Shown: positions 17,813 to 25,996, counted from the first letter of the stretch. The stretch is DNA of 35,554 nt from Bacteroidota bacterium (GCA_013288385.1 JABDBZ010000018.1:1-35554); one strand, 5' to 3'. Notes: generated by a model not told the origin, from the letters alone. Made by a program: numbers and translations.

Positions 17813-19045
17813 ATGAAAAAGATTGGTCTTATAGTTTTAATTGCATTAGTTTCTTCAAAAACTTTTTCTCAAATAAGTACCCAACAATTGGGCGGACAAA
17901 CTATTAACCCAATCACCACCGCAGTTCCTTTTTTAATGATAAGTCCAGACAGTAAGCAAGGTGCCATGGGTGATGCAGGAGCTGCAACAGATCCTGACGC
18001 AAATTCAACATATTGGAATGGAAGTAAGTTAGCTTTTGCAGATAAAAAATTTGGTGTTTCCTTAACAGCAACGCCTTGGTTAAGAAATTTGGTTCCGGAT
18101 ATTTATTTATACTACCTCAGTGCGTATTCAAAACTTAATAAAAACCAAGCAGTAAGTGCTTCTTTAAGATATTTTACATTGGGTAATATTCAGTTAACAG
18201 ATGCTCAAGGAAATAGCACAGGTGATTTTAAACCAAATGAATTCGCAGTTGATATTGGTTTTTCTCAAAAACTTTCAAAGAATTTCTCAATGGGAGTGGC
18301 ATCACGTTTTATAAACTCAAGCATAAGCAGAGTTTATTTTAATGGCCAGCAAGGTAATGCTGCAAGCACAGTGGCAGTTGATTTAACAATGTATTACAAA
18401 AGTAATACGTTTAAATTGGGTGAGAAAAAAGCATATGCAACAGGTGGATTAGCTTTCACAAATTTAGGAGCTAAAATAAAATATAGTACTGTGAAGAATT
18501 TTATTCCAATGAATATGAGATTGGGTGGTGGTTTAAAAATTAATCTGGATGACTATAATACATTTGGAATGTATGTTGATTTTAATAAGCTGTTGGTACC
18601 TACTCCTCCAATTTATCAATATGTAAAAGATAGTTTAGGAAATCCTACAAGCCAAATAGCTGTAGATCCTACAACAGGTGCTCAAATAATTGCTAAAGGG
18701 AAAAATCCAAATGTTCCTGTTCCTCAAGGAATTCTTCAATCGTTCAGCGATGCACCAGGTGGTTTTAAAGAAGAATTAACAGAGATCAATATTGGTGGTG
18801 GTATGGAATACGAATACAACAAAACATTCGCAGTAAGAGGTGGTTATTTTCATGAACCTAAAACAAAGGGTGCCCGTCAGTATTTTACAATGGGTATTGG
18901 TTTAAAATATAGTATAGGAAGTATTGACATCTCTTATCTGATTCCAACAACGATTAACAATCCATTACAAAACACGTTCCGCTTTTCATTGGCATTTTAT
19001 TTTGATGCTGATAACAAAAAGAAAGACGATCCTATTCAACCTTAG
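17813..19045 (+). CDS. porV: Type IX secretion outer membrane protein PorV
   Basis: A 410-residue FadL-like outer-membrane beta-barrel. In known systems PorV shuttles folded cargo from the SprA translocon to the PorU sortase and belongs to the attachment complex. The signal peptide (Lys-Lys-Ile-Gly, hydrophobic core, Phe-Ser before Gln) is followed by the typical opening with Pro-Phe-Leu-x-Ile-Ser-Pro-Asp and Gly-Ala-Met-Gly-Asp-Ala-Gly-Ala-Ala, then Asn-Ser-Thr-Tyr-Trp-Asn, and repeated amphipathic strands ending in an aromatic-rich C-terminus. It follows porU closely on the same strand. Its 3' end overlaps the convergent DUF2779 gene by 14 bases with no clear terminator between. Confidence 0.96.
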   Translation: MKKIGLIVLIALVSSKTFSQISTQQLGGQTINPITTAVPFLMISPDSKQGAMGDAGAATDPDANSTYWNGSKLAFADKKFGVSLTATPWLRNLVPDIYLYYLSAYSKLNKNQAVSASLRYFTLGNIQLTDAQGNSTGDFKPNEFAVDIGFSQKLSKNFSMGVASRFINSSISRVYFNGQQGNAASTVAVDLTMYYKSNTFKLGEKKAYATGGLAFTNLGAKIKYSTVKNFIPMNMRLGGGLKINLDDYNTFGMYVDFNKLLVPTPPIYQYVKDSLGNPTSQIAVDPTTGAQIIAKGKNPNVPVPQGILQSFSDAPGGFKEELTEINIGGGMEYEYNKTFAVRGGYFHEPKTKGARQYFTMGIGLKYSIGSIDISYLIPTTINNPLQNTFRFSLAFYFDADNKKKDDPIQP

Positions 19046-20501
19046 TTAATTCAATAAATTTTTTTGTGATTAAAAAAGTTGCTTTTGTATCCACCATGCA
19101 ATAGTTAATGAGATCACTTTTCAAAATTTCTTTTTCAATTGCATTAGAATTCGCACGATAAGAAATAAATGAATTCATAGCTTCTAAACCAGTATGAATA
19201 TTCTCGTTTTCAAATAGATCTTCATTCAGAATTACTTTTGAAACTATTTTTAAAGAATAATTTCCTTTAAATAAATAATGATAGTAAAAATGGTGTTGAA
19301 TAATGTCGGATATATCAAAGAGTTTTGATGCTACTTTCTGTAATTCATTTTTTAAATCTTTAAACAAATCGGCCAATTCAAGGATGATCATATTCTCTAA
19401 ACTTTTATCATAAGCTAAAAGCGTTTGATATTTCTGAGTATTTGTAATTAAAGATTCAGCAAACTTTCTACGATCATCTATTTCATAATCAAAAAAGAAA
19501 TGTTCATTGCCTTCCTCAGAAAAAAGGGTGTACAAAAACGGCACTTTTTGAAATGGTTTGGTTCCAATGATCACAGGAATTGCTTGACCCCAAATTTCCA
19601 TATCAATAGCTGCATAAGGGACTTTAATTTGCGCTAAAATTTCTTTGATATTACTAACATCTATATGCGCTTCCTTTTTTACCTGAGATTCAACCTGGTT
19701 CTTTAAGTGTCTCGGAAGATCGTTCCGTTTTTGTAAATCAGAAATATTTTTTATACCATTATAATACCAAGTAAAAAGATCATCCTTATTTACTTTTCCT
19801 AAATTAAAAATACTTTCTTCTGTAATTTTATCTTTCCAACAGGTTTTAAAAAAATCGCATTCATACGGAGAAGTACATTGCTTTCCTATTTCAACATTAG
19901 GAATTACATTTCTCTCAATAATTAACTTTGCATTCGAAATTTGATCTTGAATATATGTTTCATTTCTACTTGCATCTTTCAATACACTTCTTCGTTTAAA
20001 TAAATTTTTCAAATTCAGTTCACCATTAAAAACATAAGTCTCATTTAACGTGACAATAAAAAAATCAATCAAATCACTTAAACAATTTTTTAGGACGTAA
20101 TGCTGCAAACATGCATCTTTAATATACGTTTCTGAAACTTTCAAAGAACTCTTTACTTCATAGGCTATGTAACCATTTTCGGTTAACACCAAAATATCTA
20201 CCATCACGAGTACGTCATTAAAAACAAAAGTTGCTTCGTAAATTACGGGTGTTTTATTTTCAATGAGTTGTTTAGTGAAAGCAATTGCATTGTCCTTATT
20301 TGAATCTTTTTCAACTACATTTATTCCACCCGGAAAAAGCTGTTGAGCTAAAAAACCAACATCGTGTCCACGTTTAAAAGTTAACTGTTTATCAACGCTT
20401 AATTTATCTTTTAAATAGTAATGATTTTTATAAAGAAAAAAAGCTTTGTGACATTGTTCAAATTTTAAGAACGCTGTTTTACTAATGTAATTATTAGCCA
20501 C
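19032..20501 (-). CDS. DUF2779 protein: Cas4-like Fe-S nuclease fused to DEDD-type exonuclease domain
   Basis: 489 residues from a GTG start. An upstream ATG at 20588 would run 29 residues into rpe and gives an unlikely Cys-rich leader. The N-terminal half has RecB/Cas4-type PD-(D/E)xK motifs: Gly-His46, Asp102 and Glu115-Val-Lys117. Cys17 plus Cys209-x5-Cys215-x5-Cys221 would supply the four ligands of an Fe-S cluster, as in Cas4 and AddB. The C-terminal half begins with Asp300-Met-Glu302 and a Gly-Thr-Lys-Pro-Phe-Gln-Lys-Val-Pro-Phe segment typical of DUF2779. Later Tyr-Asp-Lys-Ser-Leu-Glu and Asp-Thr-Lys-Ala motifs fit a DnaQ-like 3'-5' exonuclease. The biological role of DUF2779 proteins is not established. 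The start overlaps the rpe stop by one base (TAGTG), suggesting coupled translation. Confidence 0.85.
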   Translation of the reverse strand: MANNYISKTAFLKFEQCHKAFFLYKNHYYLKDKLSVDKQLTFKRGHDVGFLAQQLFPGGINVVEKDSNKDNAIAFTKQLIENKTPVIYEATFVFNDVLVMVDILVLTENGYIAYEVKSSLKVSETYIKDACLQHYVLKNCLSDLIDFFIVTLNETYVFNGELNLKNLFKRRSVLKDASRNETYIQDQISNAKLIIERNVIPNVEIGKQCTSPYECDFFKTCWKDKITEESIFNLGKVNKDDLFTWYYNGIKNISDLQKRNDLPRHLKNQVESQVKKEAHIDVSNIKEILAQIKVPYAAIDMEIWGQAIPVIIGTKPFQKVPFLYTLFSEEGNEHFFFDYEIDDRRKFAESLITNTQKYQTLLAYDKSLENMIILELADLFKDLKNELQKVASKLFDISDIIQHHFYYHYLFKGNYSLKIVSKVILNEDLFENENIHTGLEAMNSFISYRANSNAIEKEILKSDLINYCMVDTKATFLITKKFIELTKVE

Positions 20502-21151
20502 TACAAAGTTTTGAGTTGTTGAATTGTATCTGTAGGGTTTGAAGAAGCAAAAACAGTATTGCCGGCAACTAAAACATTTGCACCACATTCAATCAGTTTT
20601 TTATAATTGTTCAGGTCAACTCCTCCATCAATTTCGATAAGAGCATTTGAATTATGTTTTTTCTTAAGCTCATTCAATTGTTTGATTTTTGAATAAGTAT
20701 TTTCAATAAATTTTTGCCCACCAAAACCAGGGTTAACACTCATCACACAAATCAAATCAATATCCTTTATTACATCTTCCAATAAATTTGCTGACGTATG
20801 AGGATTAATTGCTACGCCTGCTTTCATTCCCAAATTTTTTATGTTTTGAATGCTTCTGTGTAAATGATTACAAGCTTCGTAATGCACAGTTAAAGTTGTT
20901 GCGCCTGCATCTTTAAATTGTTGCGCATATCGGTCAGGATCAACAATCATTAAATGTACATCCAATGGTTTTTTTGCATATTTATGAATGGCTTTTAATA
21001 CCGGAAAACCAAAAGAAATATTTGGAACAAACATACCATCCATAATATCAACATGAAACCAATCGGCGCTACTATTATTAATCATTTCACAATCTCTTTG
21101 GAGGTTAGCAAAATCGGCAGATAAAATGGATGGGGCTATGATATATGACAT
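20501..21151 (-). CDS. rpe: Ribulose-phosphate 3-epimerase
   Basis: Interconverts D-ribulose 5-phosphate and D-xylulose 5-phosphate in the pentose phosphate pathway. The 216 residues form a single TIM barrel of normal family length. The metal ligands and catalytic residues are in place: His33 and Asp35 in Phe-His-Val-Asp-Ile-Met-Asp-Gly, His66 in Asp-Val-His-Leu-Met, and Asp175 in Glu-Ile-Asp-Gly-Gly-Val. The phosphate-binding Met-Ser-Val-Asn-Pro-Gly-Phe-Gly-Gly-Gln loop is also present. Its TAG stop shares a base with the GTG start of the DUF2779 gene. A TACTTTTG element lies 17 bases upstream of the ATG. Confidence 0.97.
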   Translation of the reverse strand: MSYIIAPSILSADFANLQRDCEMINNSSADWFHVDIMDGMFVPNISFGFPVLKAIHKYAKKPLDVHLMIVDPDRYAQQFKDAGATTLTVHYEACNHLHRSIQNIKNLGMKAGVAINPHTSANLLEDVIKDIDLICVMSVNPGFGGQKFIENTYSKIKQLNELKKKHNSNALIEIDGGVDLNNYKKLIECGANVLVAGNTVFASSNPTDTIQQLKTL

Positions 21152-21167
21152 ATAATTATTTCTTCAA

Positions 21168-21175
21168 CAAAAGTA
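21168..21175 (-). promoter_or_regulatory. TAnnTTTG element upstream of rpe
   Basis: TACTTTTG on the minus strand exactly matches the Bacteroidota -7 element, 17 bases upstream of the rpe ATG. I see no TTG at the right distance upstream, so this is a weak to moderate promoter call. Confidence 0.4.
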
Positions 21176-21265
21176 TGAATTATGTTGGTGATATGCGGGG
21201 ATGTTAGCTAAAATTGAAATTATTTAATTGTAATGATTTGTTAAATTAGTTTCTCCAAAGGAAAT

Positions 21266-21295
21266 TTGCATGATTTTATAAAAATTGTATCTTCG
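21266..21295 (+). promoter_or_regulatory. Bacteroidota-type promoter for the 21353 lipoprotein
   Basis: TTG (21266-21268) is followed after 19 bases by TATCTTCG (21288-21295), one base off TAnnTTTG. The start codon lies about 50 bases beyond the predicted transcription start. Spacing is ideal for this phylum. Confidence 0.5.
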
Positions 21296-21352
21296 TATTG
21301 CAATTAAACCTCATTGGTTTTTAATGGTCTAACATTTTATAAAAACAAAAAA

Positions 21353-22333
21353 ATGAAAACAAACAAAGTAATTTTTTCTTTAACTGCCACATTATTAATT
21401 GGCTCATTAATTTTTACTTCTTGTAAAAAGAAGCAAGAGGTTAAAAATGAGGACGGCCAGTCTTCGACAGATAGCAGAAATGTTCAAAGTGAAAATGATA
21501 ATGCAACCAGCGACGTGAATACTGTAGTTGGGAATAATACTTCTTTGCATGGCAGAAGTGCTTCTACAAACAGCACAAACGATATTAATACTGCGCTCGG
21601 AATAACTTCAACAGGTTATACCATTGATACAACAGGTGCTTACATTGGTACAATTAAAATTAATTACGATGGTACCGTTATTAATAATAGAAAACGTGAA
21701 GGATCTATTCGTTTAACTATTGTAAATTATGCAGGTGGTCAGCGTTGGAAACAAGCCGGATGTGTTTTAAAAGTTGATTATATTGATTACAAAGTTACAC
21801 GTTCTTCTGACGGAAAATCTGTAAAATTAAATGGGACTCAAAATATCACTAATATTACTGGTGGTAGTTGGTTTGAATTAATATTATTGAAAACCCAAGC
21901 AAGTTTAGCTACTTCTGTTACCGGCACAAATTTAAATATAACTTTTGAAGATGGTAAAACAGCAGTTTATAATATCAATCGCAAATTCACTTATACTTTC
22001 CCAAATAATGTTTTAACATGTACAGGTGAAGGAATTGGATCAGATAATAGTTTAAACAATCTTGAAAACTATGGAACAACACGTGATGGTGATGCATTTA
22101 CAAGTCAGGTTTCTACACCAATTGTTTGGAACTGGACTTGCGGCGCATGGGCACCGGTTCAAGGATACGTTATAGTGCAAGTTGCAGGAAAAGATTTTTC
22201 ATTGAAGTGTACTTTTGGCGTAAACAGTGCAGGTAATGTTGTAACTCCTGTTGCCAATAGTTGTCCTTATGGTTGGAAAATTGAATGGAATATTAAAGCT
22301 GATAAGAGTAGTAAGGTAATTGCTTACATTTAA
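21353..22333 (+). CDS. Hypothetical lipoprotein
   Basis: I do not recognise a named family. The protein from the ATG at 21353 (326 residues) starts with Lys-Thr-Asn-Lys, a hydrophobic stretch and Phe-Thr-Ser-Cys-Lys-Lys-Lys, a Bacteroidota lipoprotein signal. Next come about 60 residues rich in Ser, Asn, Asp and Thr that look like a flexible linker. The rest is rich in Gly, Thr, Val and aromatic residues and is probably all beta, with several Cys that could form disulphides. The charged residues right after the lipidated Cys leave open whether it is surface-exposed. It has its own promoter and a strong terminator, so it is a single-gene unit. Earlier in-frame starts lie in the predicted leader and are less likely. 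Confidence 0.8.
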   Translation: MKTNKVIFSLTATLLIGSLIFTSCKKKQEVKNEDGQSSTDSRNVQSENDNATSDVNTVVGNNTSLHGRSASTNSTNDINTALGITSTGYTIDTTGAYIGTIKINYDGTVINNRKREGSIRLTIVNYAGGQRWKQAGCVLKVDYIDYKVTRSSDGKSVKLNGTQNITNITGGSWFELILLKTQASLATSVTGTNLNITFEDGKTAVYNINRKFTYTFPNNVLTCTGEGIGSDNSLNNLENYGTTRDGDAFTSQVSTPIVWNWTCGAWAPVQGYVIVQVAGKDFSLKCTFGVNSAGNVVTPVANSCPYGWKIEWNIKADKSSKVIAYI

Positions 22334-22352
22334 AATTAGGGTTTAAATAAGT

Positions 22353-22388
22353 AAAAAAAACGGATCAATTAATTGATCCGTTTTTTTT
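22353..22388 (+). terminator. Rho-independent terminator after the lipoprotein gene
   Basis: A perfect 36-base palindrome: eight A, the arm CGGATCAATT, its complement AATTGATCCG, then eight T. It ends the plus-strand lipoprotein transcript and, being symmetric, could act in both directions. Confidence 0.9.
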
Positions 22389-22395
22389 GTTCTAA

Positions 22396-22431
22396 AAAGA
22401 TCATCAATGTTTTAAAACATTGATGATCTTT
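22396..22431 (-). terminator. Rho-independent terminator after the broken dehydrogenase gene
   Basis: A second perfect 36-base palindrome (arms 22396-22413 and 22414-22431; core GATCATCAATG) lies six bases before the dehydrogenase stop codon and is followed on the minus strand by TTTTTAGAAC. It likely ends minus-strand transcription. Confidence 0.75.
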
Positions 22432-22436
22432 ACGTT

Positions 22437-23615
22437 TTAACTAAAAGCATTAAATCCAGTAACATCCATACCTGTAATTAATAAATGAATATCATGAGTA
22501 CCTTCATAGGTAATCACACTTTCTAAATTCATCATATGACGCATAATTGGATACTCACCTGTTATGCCCATTCCACCATGGATTTGACGAGCTTCACGTG
22601 CAATTTGTAAAGCCATGTTTACATTGTTACGTTTAGCCATACTAATTTGCGCAGGTGTGGCACGACTTTCACTTTTTAAAACACCCAAACGCCACGTTAA
22701 TAATTGTGCTTTGGTAATTTCGGTTATCATCTCCGCTAATTTTTTTTGTGTTAACTGAAACGCACCAATTGGTTTCCCGAATTGAATACGCTCTTTACTA
22801 TAACGCAAAGCACTATCGTAACAATCCATTGCAGCACCAATAACTCCCCAGGCAATGCCGTAGCGTGCGCTGTTCAGACATCCTAAAGGACCTTTTAAAC
22901 CTTTCACATTTGGAAAAATATTTTCTTTCGGAATTTTTACATTATCAAAAACTAATTCACCTGTTGCACTTGCGCGTAAACTCCATTTACCATGTGTTTC
23001 AGGAGTAGTAAAACCAGCCATGCCCCGTTCAACAATTAAACCACGAATTTCTCCGGCTTCCTCTTTTTCCCACCCAACAGCAATATCAGCAAATGGCGAA
23101 TTACTGATCTACATTTTTGCGCCGTTTAATAATTAGTGATCACCTTTATCTTTAATGTTTGTGATCATCCCATTTGGATTACTTCCATGATCAGGCTCTG
23201 TTAAACCAAAGCAACCCATGAGATCACCGGTAGCTAATTTTGGTAAATATTTTTTCTTTTGTTGTTCACTTCCATAAGAGTAAATGGGAAACATGACTAA
23301 AGAACTTTGAACCGAAGCCGTTGAACGTAATCCGCTATCGCCCCTTTCTAACTCTTGCATAATGATACCGTAAGAAATTTGATCTAAGCCAGCCCCGCCA
23401 TATTCAGATGGAATATAAGGGCCAAACGCACCGATCTCAGCCAGACCTTTGATCCATTGCTTTGGAAAAGTGGTAGTTTGACATGCTTCTTCCACAATAG
23501 GAGTTACTTCTTTTTTAACCCAAGCACGAGCAGTTTCACGAATTAATTTATGCTCATCTGTTAAGAGTTCATCCATTAAATAGTAATCGTGCGGTTGAAA
23601 ATTATCACTAGCCAT
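22437..23615 (-). pseudogene. gcdH: Glutaryl-CoA dehydrogenase-like acyl-CoA dehydrogenase, interrupted by two in-frame stops
   Basis: Read through, the frame gives 393 codons that align end to end with glutaryl-CoA dehydrogenase, a mitochondrial/bacterial flavoenzyme of lysine and tryptophan breakdown. It has an N-terminal helical domain, Gly-Leu-Thr-Glu-Pro-Asp-His-Gly-Ser, Ser-Leu-Arg-Ala-Ser-Ala-Thr-Gly, Arg-Tyr-Gly-Ile-Ala-Trp-Gly, and Tyr-Glu-Gly-Thr-His-Asp-Ile-His with the catalytic Glu. TAA at 23133-23135 stands at codon 161, where the family has Tyr, and TAG at 23109-23111 stands at codon 169, where it has Trp. No frameshift is needed and the sequence between and after the stops is still family-like, so inactivation looks recent, or the stops are assembly errors. 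Other genes here use TAA and TAG as normal stops, so code reassignment is unlikely. Confidence 0.88.
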
Positions 23616-23679
23616 AAAATTTTAATTTGGGTAAATTTAAGGAATTAATTGCAGTTAAAATTAAAGGGAAAATTAAATA

Positions 23680-23928
23680 CTATTTGATTTCTTCAAAATC
23701 GACATATTCACCATCAATCGCATTCGGATTTGGTGTTTTTTTGTGTTGATTAGCATTAGACTCAACAGTTACATTGCCTTCCGGCTTTTTGTATTCGCTT
23801 TGTGATGAGGAATTGTGAGATTCGTATTTATTGTATACAAATGTTTTCTTAACGGTAATACCTCTGAAAAGATCGATCACTTTATAAATGACCCAGATGA
23901 TGATGATTGTCCAAATTAAATCACGCAT
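23680..23928 (-). CDS. Small membrane protein, DUF4834-like
   Basis: 82 residues from the ATG at 23928. One membrane helix (about residues 4-20, rich in Ile, Trp and Val) is followed by a basic, hydrophilic tail ending with Ile-Asp-Gly-Glu-Tyr-Val-Asp-Phe-Glu-Glu-Ile. This layout and the ending fit the small DUF4834 family of Bacteroidota, whose function is unknown. A longer frame from 23985 adds 19 residues of poor quality. It lies 64 bases upstream of the broken dehydrogenase on the same strand, so they may be cotranscribed. Confidence 0.7.
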   Translation of the reverse strand: MRDLIWTIIIIWVIYKVIDLFRGITVKKTFVYNKYESHNSSSQSEYKKPEGNVTVESNANQHKKTPNPNAIDGEYVDFEEIK

Positions 23929-24116
23929 GGCCGAATTTTTCACAAATATCGGGAGAATATTTATATGAATGAGGTTTTTATACAAATTTATGAAGCCATT
24001 TAAAGTCTAAATCATTATCTGCGATCAAATTAAACTTAATTTTTATGTTTACCTTTACTGCATCAAAGAAGGCATATATATTCATGAAATTCTTATTTTA
24101 AAACTGATACCCAAAA

Positions 24117-24677
24117 ATGAGAAAATATTTAATATTATTCTTGAGTTCTCTAGTTACAAGCCTTTCTGGACAAACATTAGAGGAAAAAGCAATAGTCAAT
24201 TTTGAATCGTATTCTACTTCCACTAAAAACACTTTCCCAGCTGAGAAAAATAAAAATTCATTTAAGAATTATTCGGATTTATGGGCTCGAAAAAGTATTC
24301 CTGACGAATTGAAAATGATGATGGACTATGACACTTTAAAATTTTATAGCTTATACTTAAATCATATTAAAAGTTCTCGTGATACATTAATTAAAATTAA
24401 TGAACTGGATTTTAGTCAAAATATTAAAGATATTTATATTATCTTCAAAAGCAGCATTCTGGTTGGTCAAAAGTTACATAAATTCAATTATAAAAAAGAC
24501 AAAGAATATTCGGATAGTCTCATTCGAATTATAAACCAAGTTGAGCCCCCACAAATTGGTTATTATCAAACAGCAACTGCAGTTTCTTTTTTACCAAATG
24601 GTCAAACCACAGAAACTAAAATTATAATTACTTATACTAACGATCTCGAGCCAATTGAATATAGCATTGTAGAATAA
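24117..24677 (+). CDS. Hypothetical secreted protein
   Basis: 186 residues with a clear signal peptide (Arg-Lys, a Leu/Ile/Phe core, Ser-Leu-Ser-Gly before Gln-Thr). The mature part is Lys/Ser/Asp-rich and mostly helical by eye, with an Asp-Glu-Leu-Lys-Met-Met-Met-Asp-Tyr-Asp stretch and a beta-like C-terminal section. No domain, lipobox or sorting signal is recognised, so a soluble periplasmic protein is the best guess. It stands alone, divergent from the DUF4834-like gene and convergent with the next secreted protein 33 bases away. Confidence 0.7.
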   Translation: MRKYLILFLSSLVTSLSGQTLEEKAIVNFESYSTSTKNTFPAEKNKNSFKNYSDLWARKSIPDELKMMMDYDTLKFYSLYLNHIKSSRDTLIKINELDFSQNIKDIYIIFKSSILVGQKLHKFNYKKDKEYSDSLIRIINQVEPPQIGYYQTATAVSFLPNGQTTETKIIITYTNDLEPIEYSIVE

Positions 24678-24710
24678 CTAGATTGTCAATTGAAGCAAAG
24701 TGTTTTCTAA

Positions 24711-25121
24711 TTATCCAACTACACAATTTTTTATTTTTCCATTTCTATCGAACCAAATTTTTTCTGAATTACGGATGATATAATATTTTTGTGTGCCTGA
24801 ATCATCTATACTTGACCATACGGCATATGATTCATTTGGATAAACAGAAGTATAATAATCGCTAATTCGCTTCGGGTAATTGCTGCTCATTTTCCAATCG
24901 CGACAAATTACATAACCAGCCCTATCATAAACAAGGGAACGCAACGTTTCATTTTCTTTATCAAAAAATACTACCCGATGATAGCAATCTTCAATTGCCC
25001 AAGTTGCTGCATAAGAAGGGTAATCTTCAGTAAAATGAATGATGACAATAGTAGGGGTTGTTTGTGCAGACGCTCTATTTAATGCAAATACAGTTACGAG
25101 TAAAAATAAATATTTTTTCAT
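24711..25121 (-). CDS. Small secreted protein, possibly PepSY-like
   Basis: 136 residues from the ATG at 25121; an upstream in-frame start at 25145 would put eight extra residues before the signal peptide. The signal peptide ends Ala-Ser-Ala before Gln-Thr. The mature part shows short alternating strands: Tyr-His-Arg-Val-Val-Phe-Phe-Asp, Tyr-Asp-Arg-Ala-Gly, a helix with Tyr-Pro-Lys-Arg-Ile-Ser-Asp-Tyr-Tyr, then Tyr-Tyr-Ile-Ile-Arg and Trp-Phe-Asp-Arg-Asn-Gly-Lys-Ile. This is reminiscent of Bacteroidota periplasmic PepSY-like (BLIP-fold) proteins, but the match is by eye only. It follows aroE on the same strand after 122 bases. Confidence 0.7.
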   Translation of the reverse strand: MKKYLFLLVTVFALNRASAQTTPTIVIIHFTEDYPSYAATWAIEDCYHRVVFFDKENETLRSLVYDRAGYVICRDWKMSSNYPKRISDYYTSVYPNESYAVWSSIDDSGTQKYYIIRNSEKIWFDRNGKIKNCVVG

Positions 25122-25243
25122 TTTAATTATTATAAGGTATTGCAAATATCGAAAATCAAAAATGGAATTGGATTACATTTAATTTTAAATGATTTACATA
25201 ATTCACATAAATGGAATTATTAATTTCCAGGAAATTTCTATGT

Positions 25244-25996
25244 TTACGAATTCCAGATCTCCCAACTTTTCTCGGCTTGCAATTGCAACATGCTTAAACC
25301 ATTCATAATTGTTGCACCTTGCTCTTTTGATTTTTGCAGAAATAAAGTTGTTTCAGGATTGTAAATTAAATCGTAACACAAATGCTCTTTTGTGAGAAAT
25401 TGATAAGGTATATCAGGACAATCATTCACATTTGGAAACATGCCAAGCGGTGTTGTATTAATTATCAATTTTAAAGCATTGAGTACATGATCGTTTAGTT
25501 GCTCGTATGAAAATATACTCTCTGATTTCTGTTTTGTTGAACTCACAAAATAAACATCTACCCCAATATTTTTTAAAGCATAAGCCACAGCTTTTGATGA
25601 GCCACCTGTTCCGAGAATCAATGCTTTGTTATGGTGTGGTTCTAAAAAAGGTTTGATGCTGGATGCGAAACCGAAAACGTCGGTGTTATAGCCAATTATA
25701 CTTCGACTCCGCTCAGTATGACATTTTATGGAAACGCAATTTACTGCACCAATATTTTTTGATTCATCACTCAACTCATCCAAAAACGGAATGATACTTT
25801 CTTTATAAGGAATTGTAATATTGAAACCTTTCAAATTTGGATGATCTGAAATTAGTTTTTTTAATTCCTCAATTTCTCCTAATTCGAAATTAAGATAAGT
25901 GCAATCTTTTAAACCGAGTTCATTAAATTTATTTTCAAAATACTTTTTTGAAAAAGAATGGGAAAGGGATTTACCGATGAGACCGTATTCACTCAT
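25244..25996 (-). CDS. aroE: Shikimate dehydrogenase with a repeat-derived insertion
   Basis: Reduces 3-dehydroshikimate to shikimate with NADPH in aromatic amino acid synthesis. The 250-residue protein has Ser12-x-Ser14 in the substrate pocket, catalytic Lys65 (Asn-Ile-Thr-Ile-Pro-Tyr-Lys), Asn86 and Asp106 (Tyr-Asn-Thr-Asp), and the Gly129-Thr-Gly-Gly-Ser-Ser nucleotide loop, so it should be functional. Residues 92-99 (Cys-His-Thr-Glu-Arg-Ser-Arg-Ser) are encoded by a short repeat at 25702-25724 that has entered a surface turn in frame, between the 'Ala-Val-Asn-Cys' strand and 'Ile-Gly-Tyr-Asn'. The ATG overlaps the stop of the upstream beta-helix gene by one base (TAATG). Confidence 0.95.
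   Translation of the reverse strand: MSEYGLIGKSLSHSFSKKYFENKFNELGLKDCTYLNFELGEIEELKKLISDHPNLKGFNITIPYKESIIPFLDELSDESKNIGAVNCVSIKCHTERSRSIIGYNTDVFGFASSIKPFLEPHHNKALILGTGGSSKAVAYALKNIGVDVYFVSSTKQKSESIFSYEQLNDHVLNALKLIINTTPLGMFPNVNDCPDIPYQFLTKEHLCYDLIYNPETTLFLQKSKEQGATIMNGLSMLQLQAEKSWEIWNS
25702..25724. repeat. Short palindromic-type repeat inside aroE
   Basis: CTTCGACTCCGCTCAGTATG begins this 23-base repeat. Its complement resembles the segment at 32189-32208 (TGAGCGcAGcCGAA), and it has the form of a repeat found scattered in many Bacteroidota genomes, as I recall. It is translated in aroE as Cys-His-Thr-Glu-Arg-Ser-Arg-Ser. Confidence 0.7.

Noticed and set aside
20502-20588. Upstream ATG extension of the DUF2779 protein overlapping rpe
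   Set aside because: It encodes a Cys-rich leader from rpe's other frame; the GTG at 20501 gives a one-base overlap and starts just before the conserved N-terminal motif.
23109-23135. Stop codon reassignment or selenocysteine-like recoding in the dehydrogenase
   Set aside because: The two stops differ (TAA and TAG) and replace different residues (Tyr and Trp); both are used as true stops in neighbouring genes, and there is no TGA.
25222-25236. 15-base palindrome AATTTCCAGGAAATT downstream of aroE
   Set aside because: The arms are AT-rich and there is effectively no loop or T-tract, so neither a terminator nor an operator is supported.
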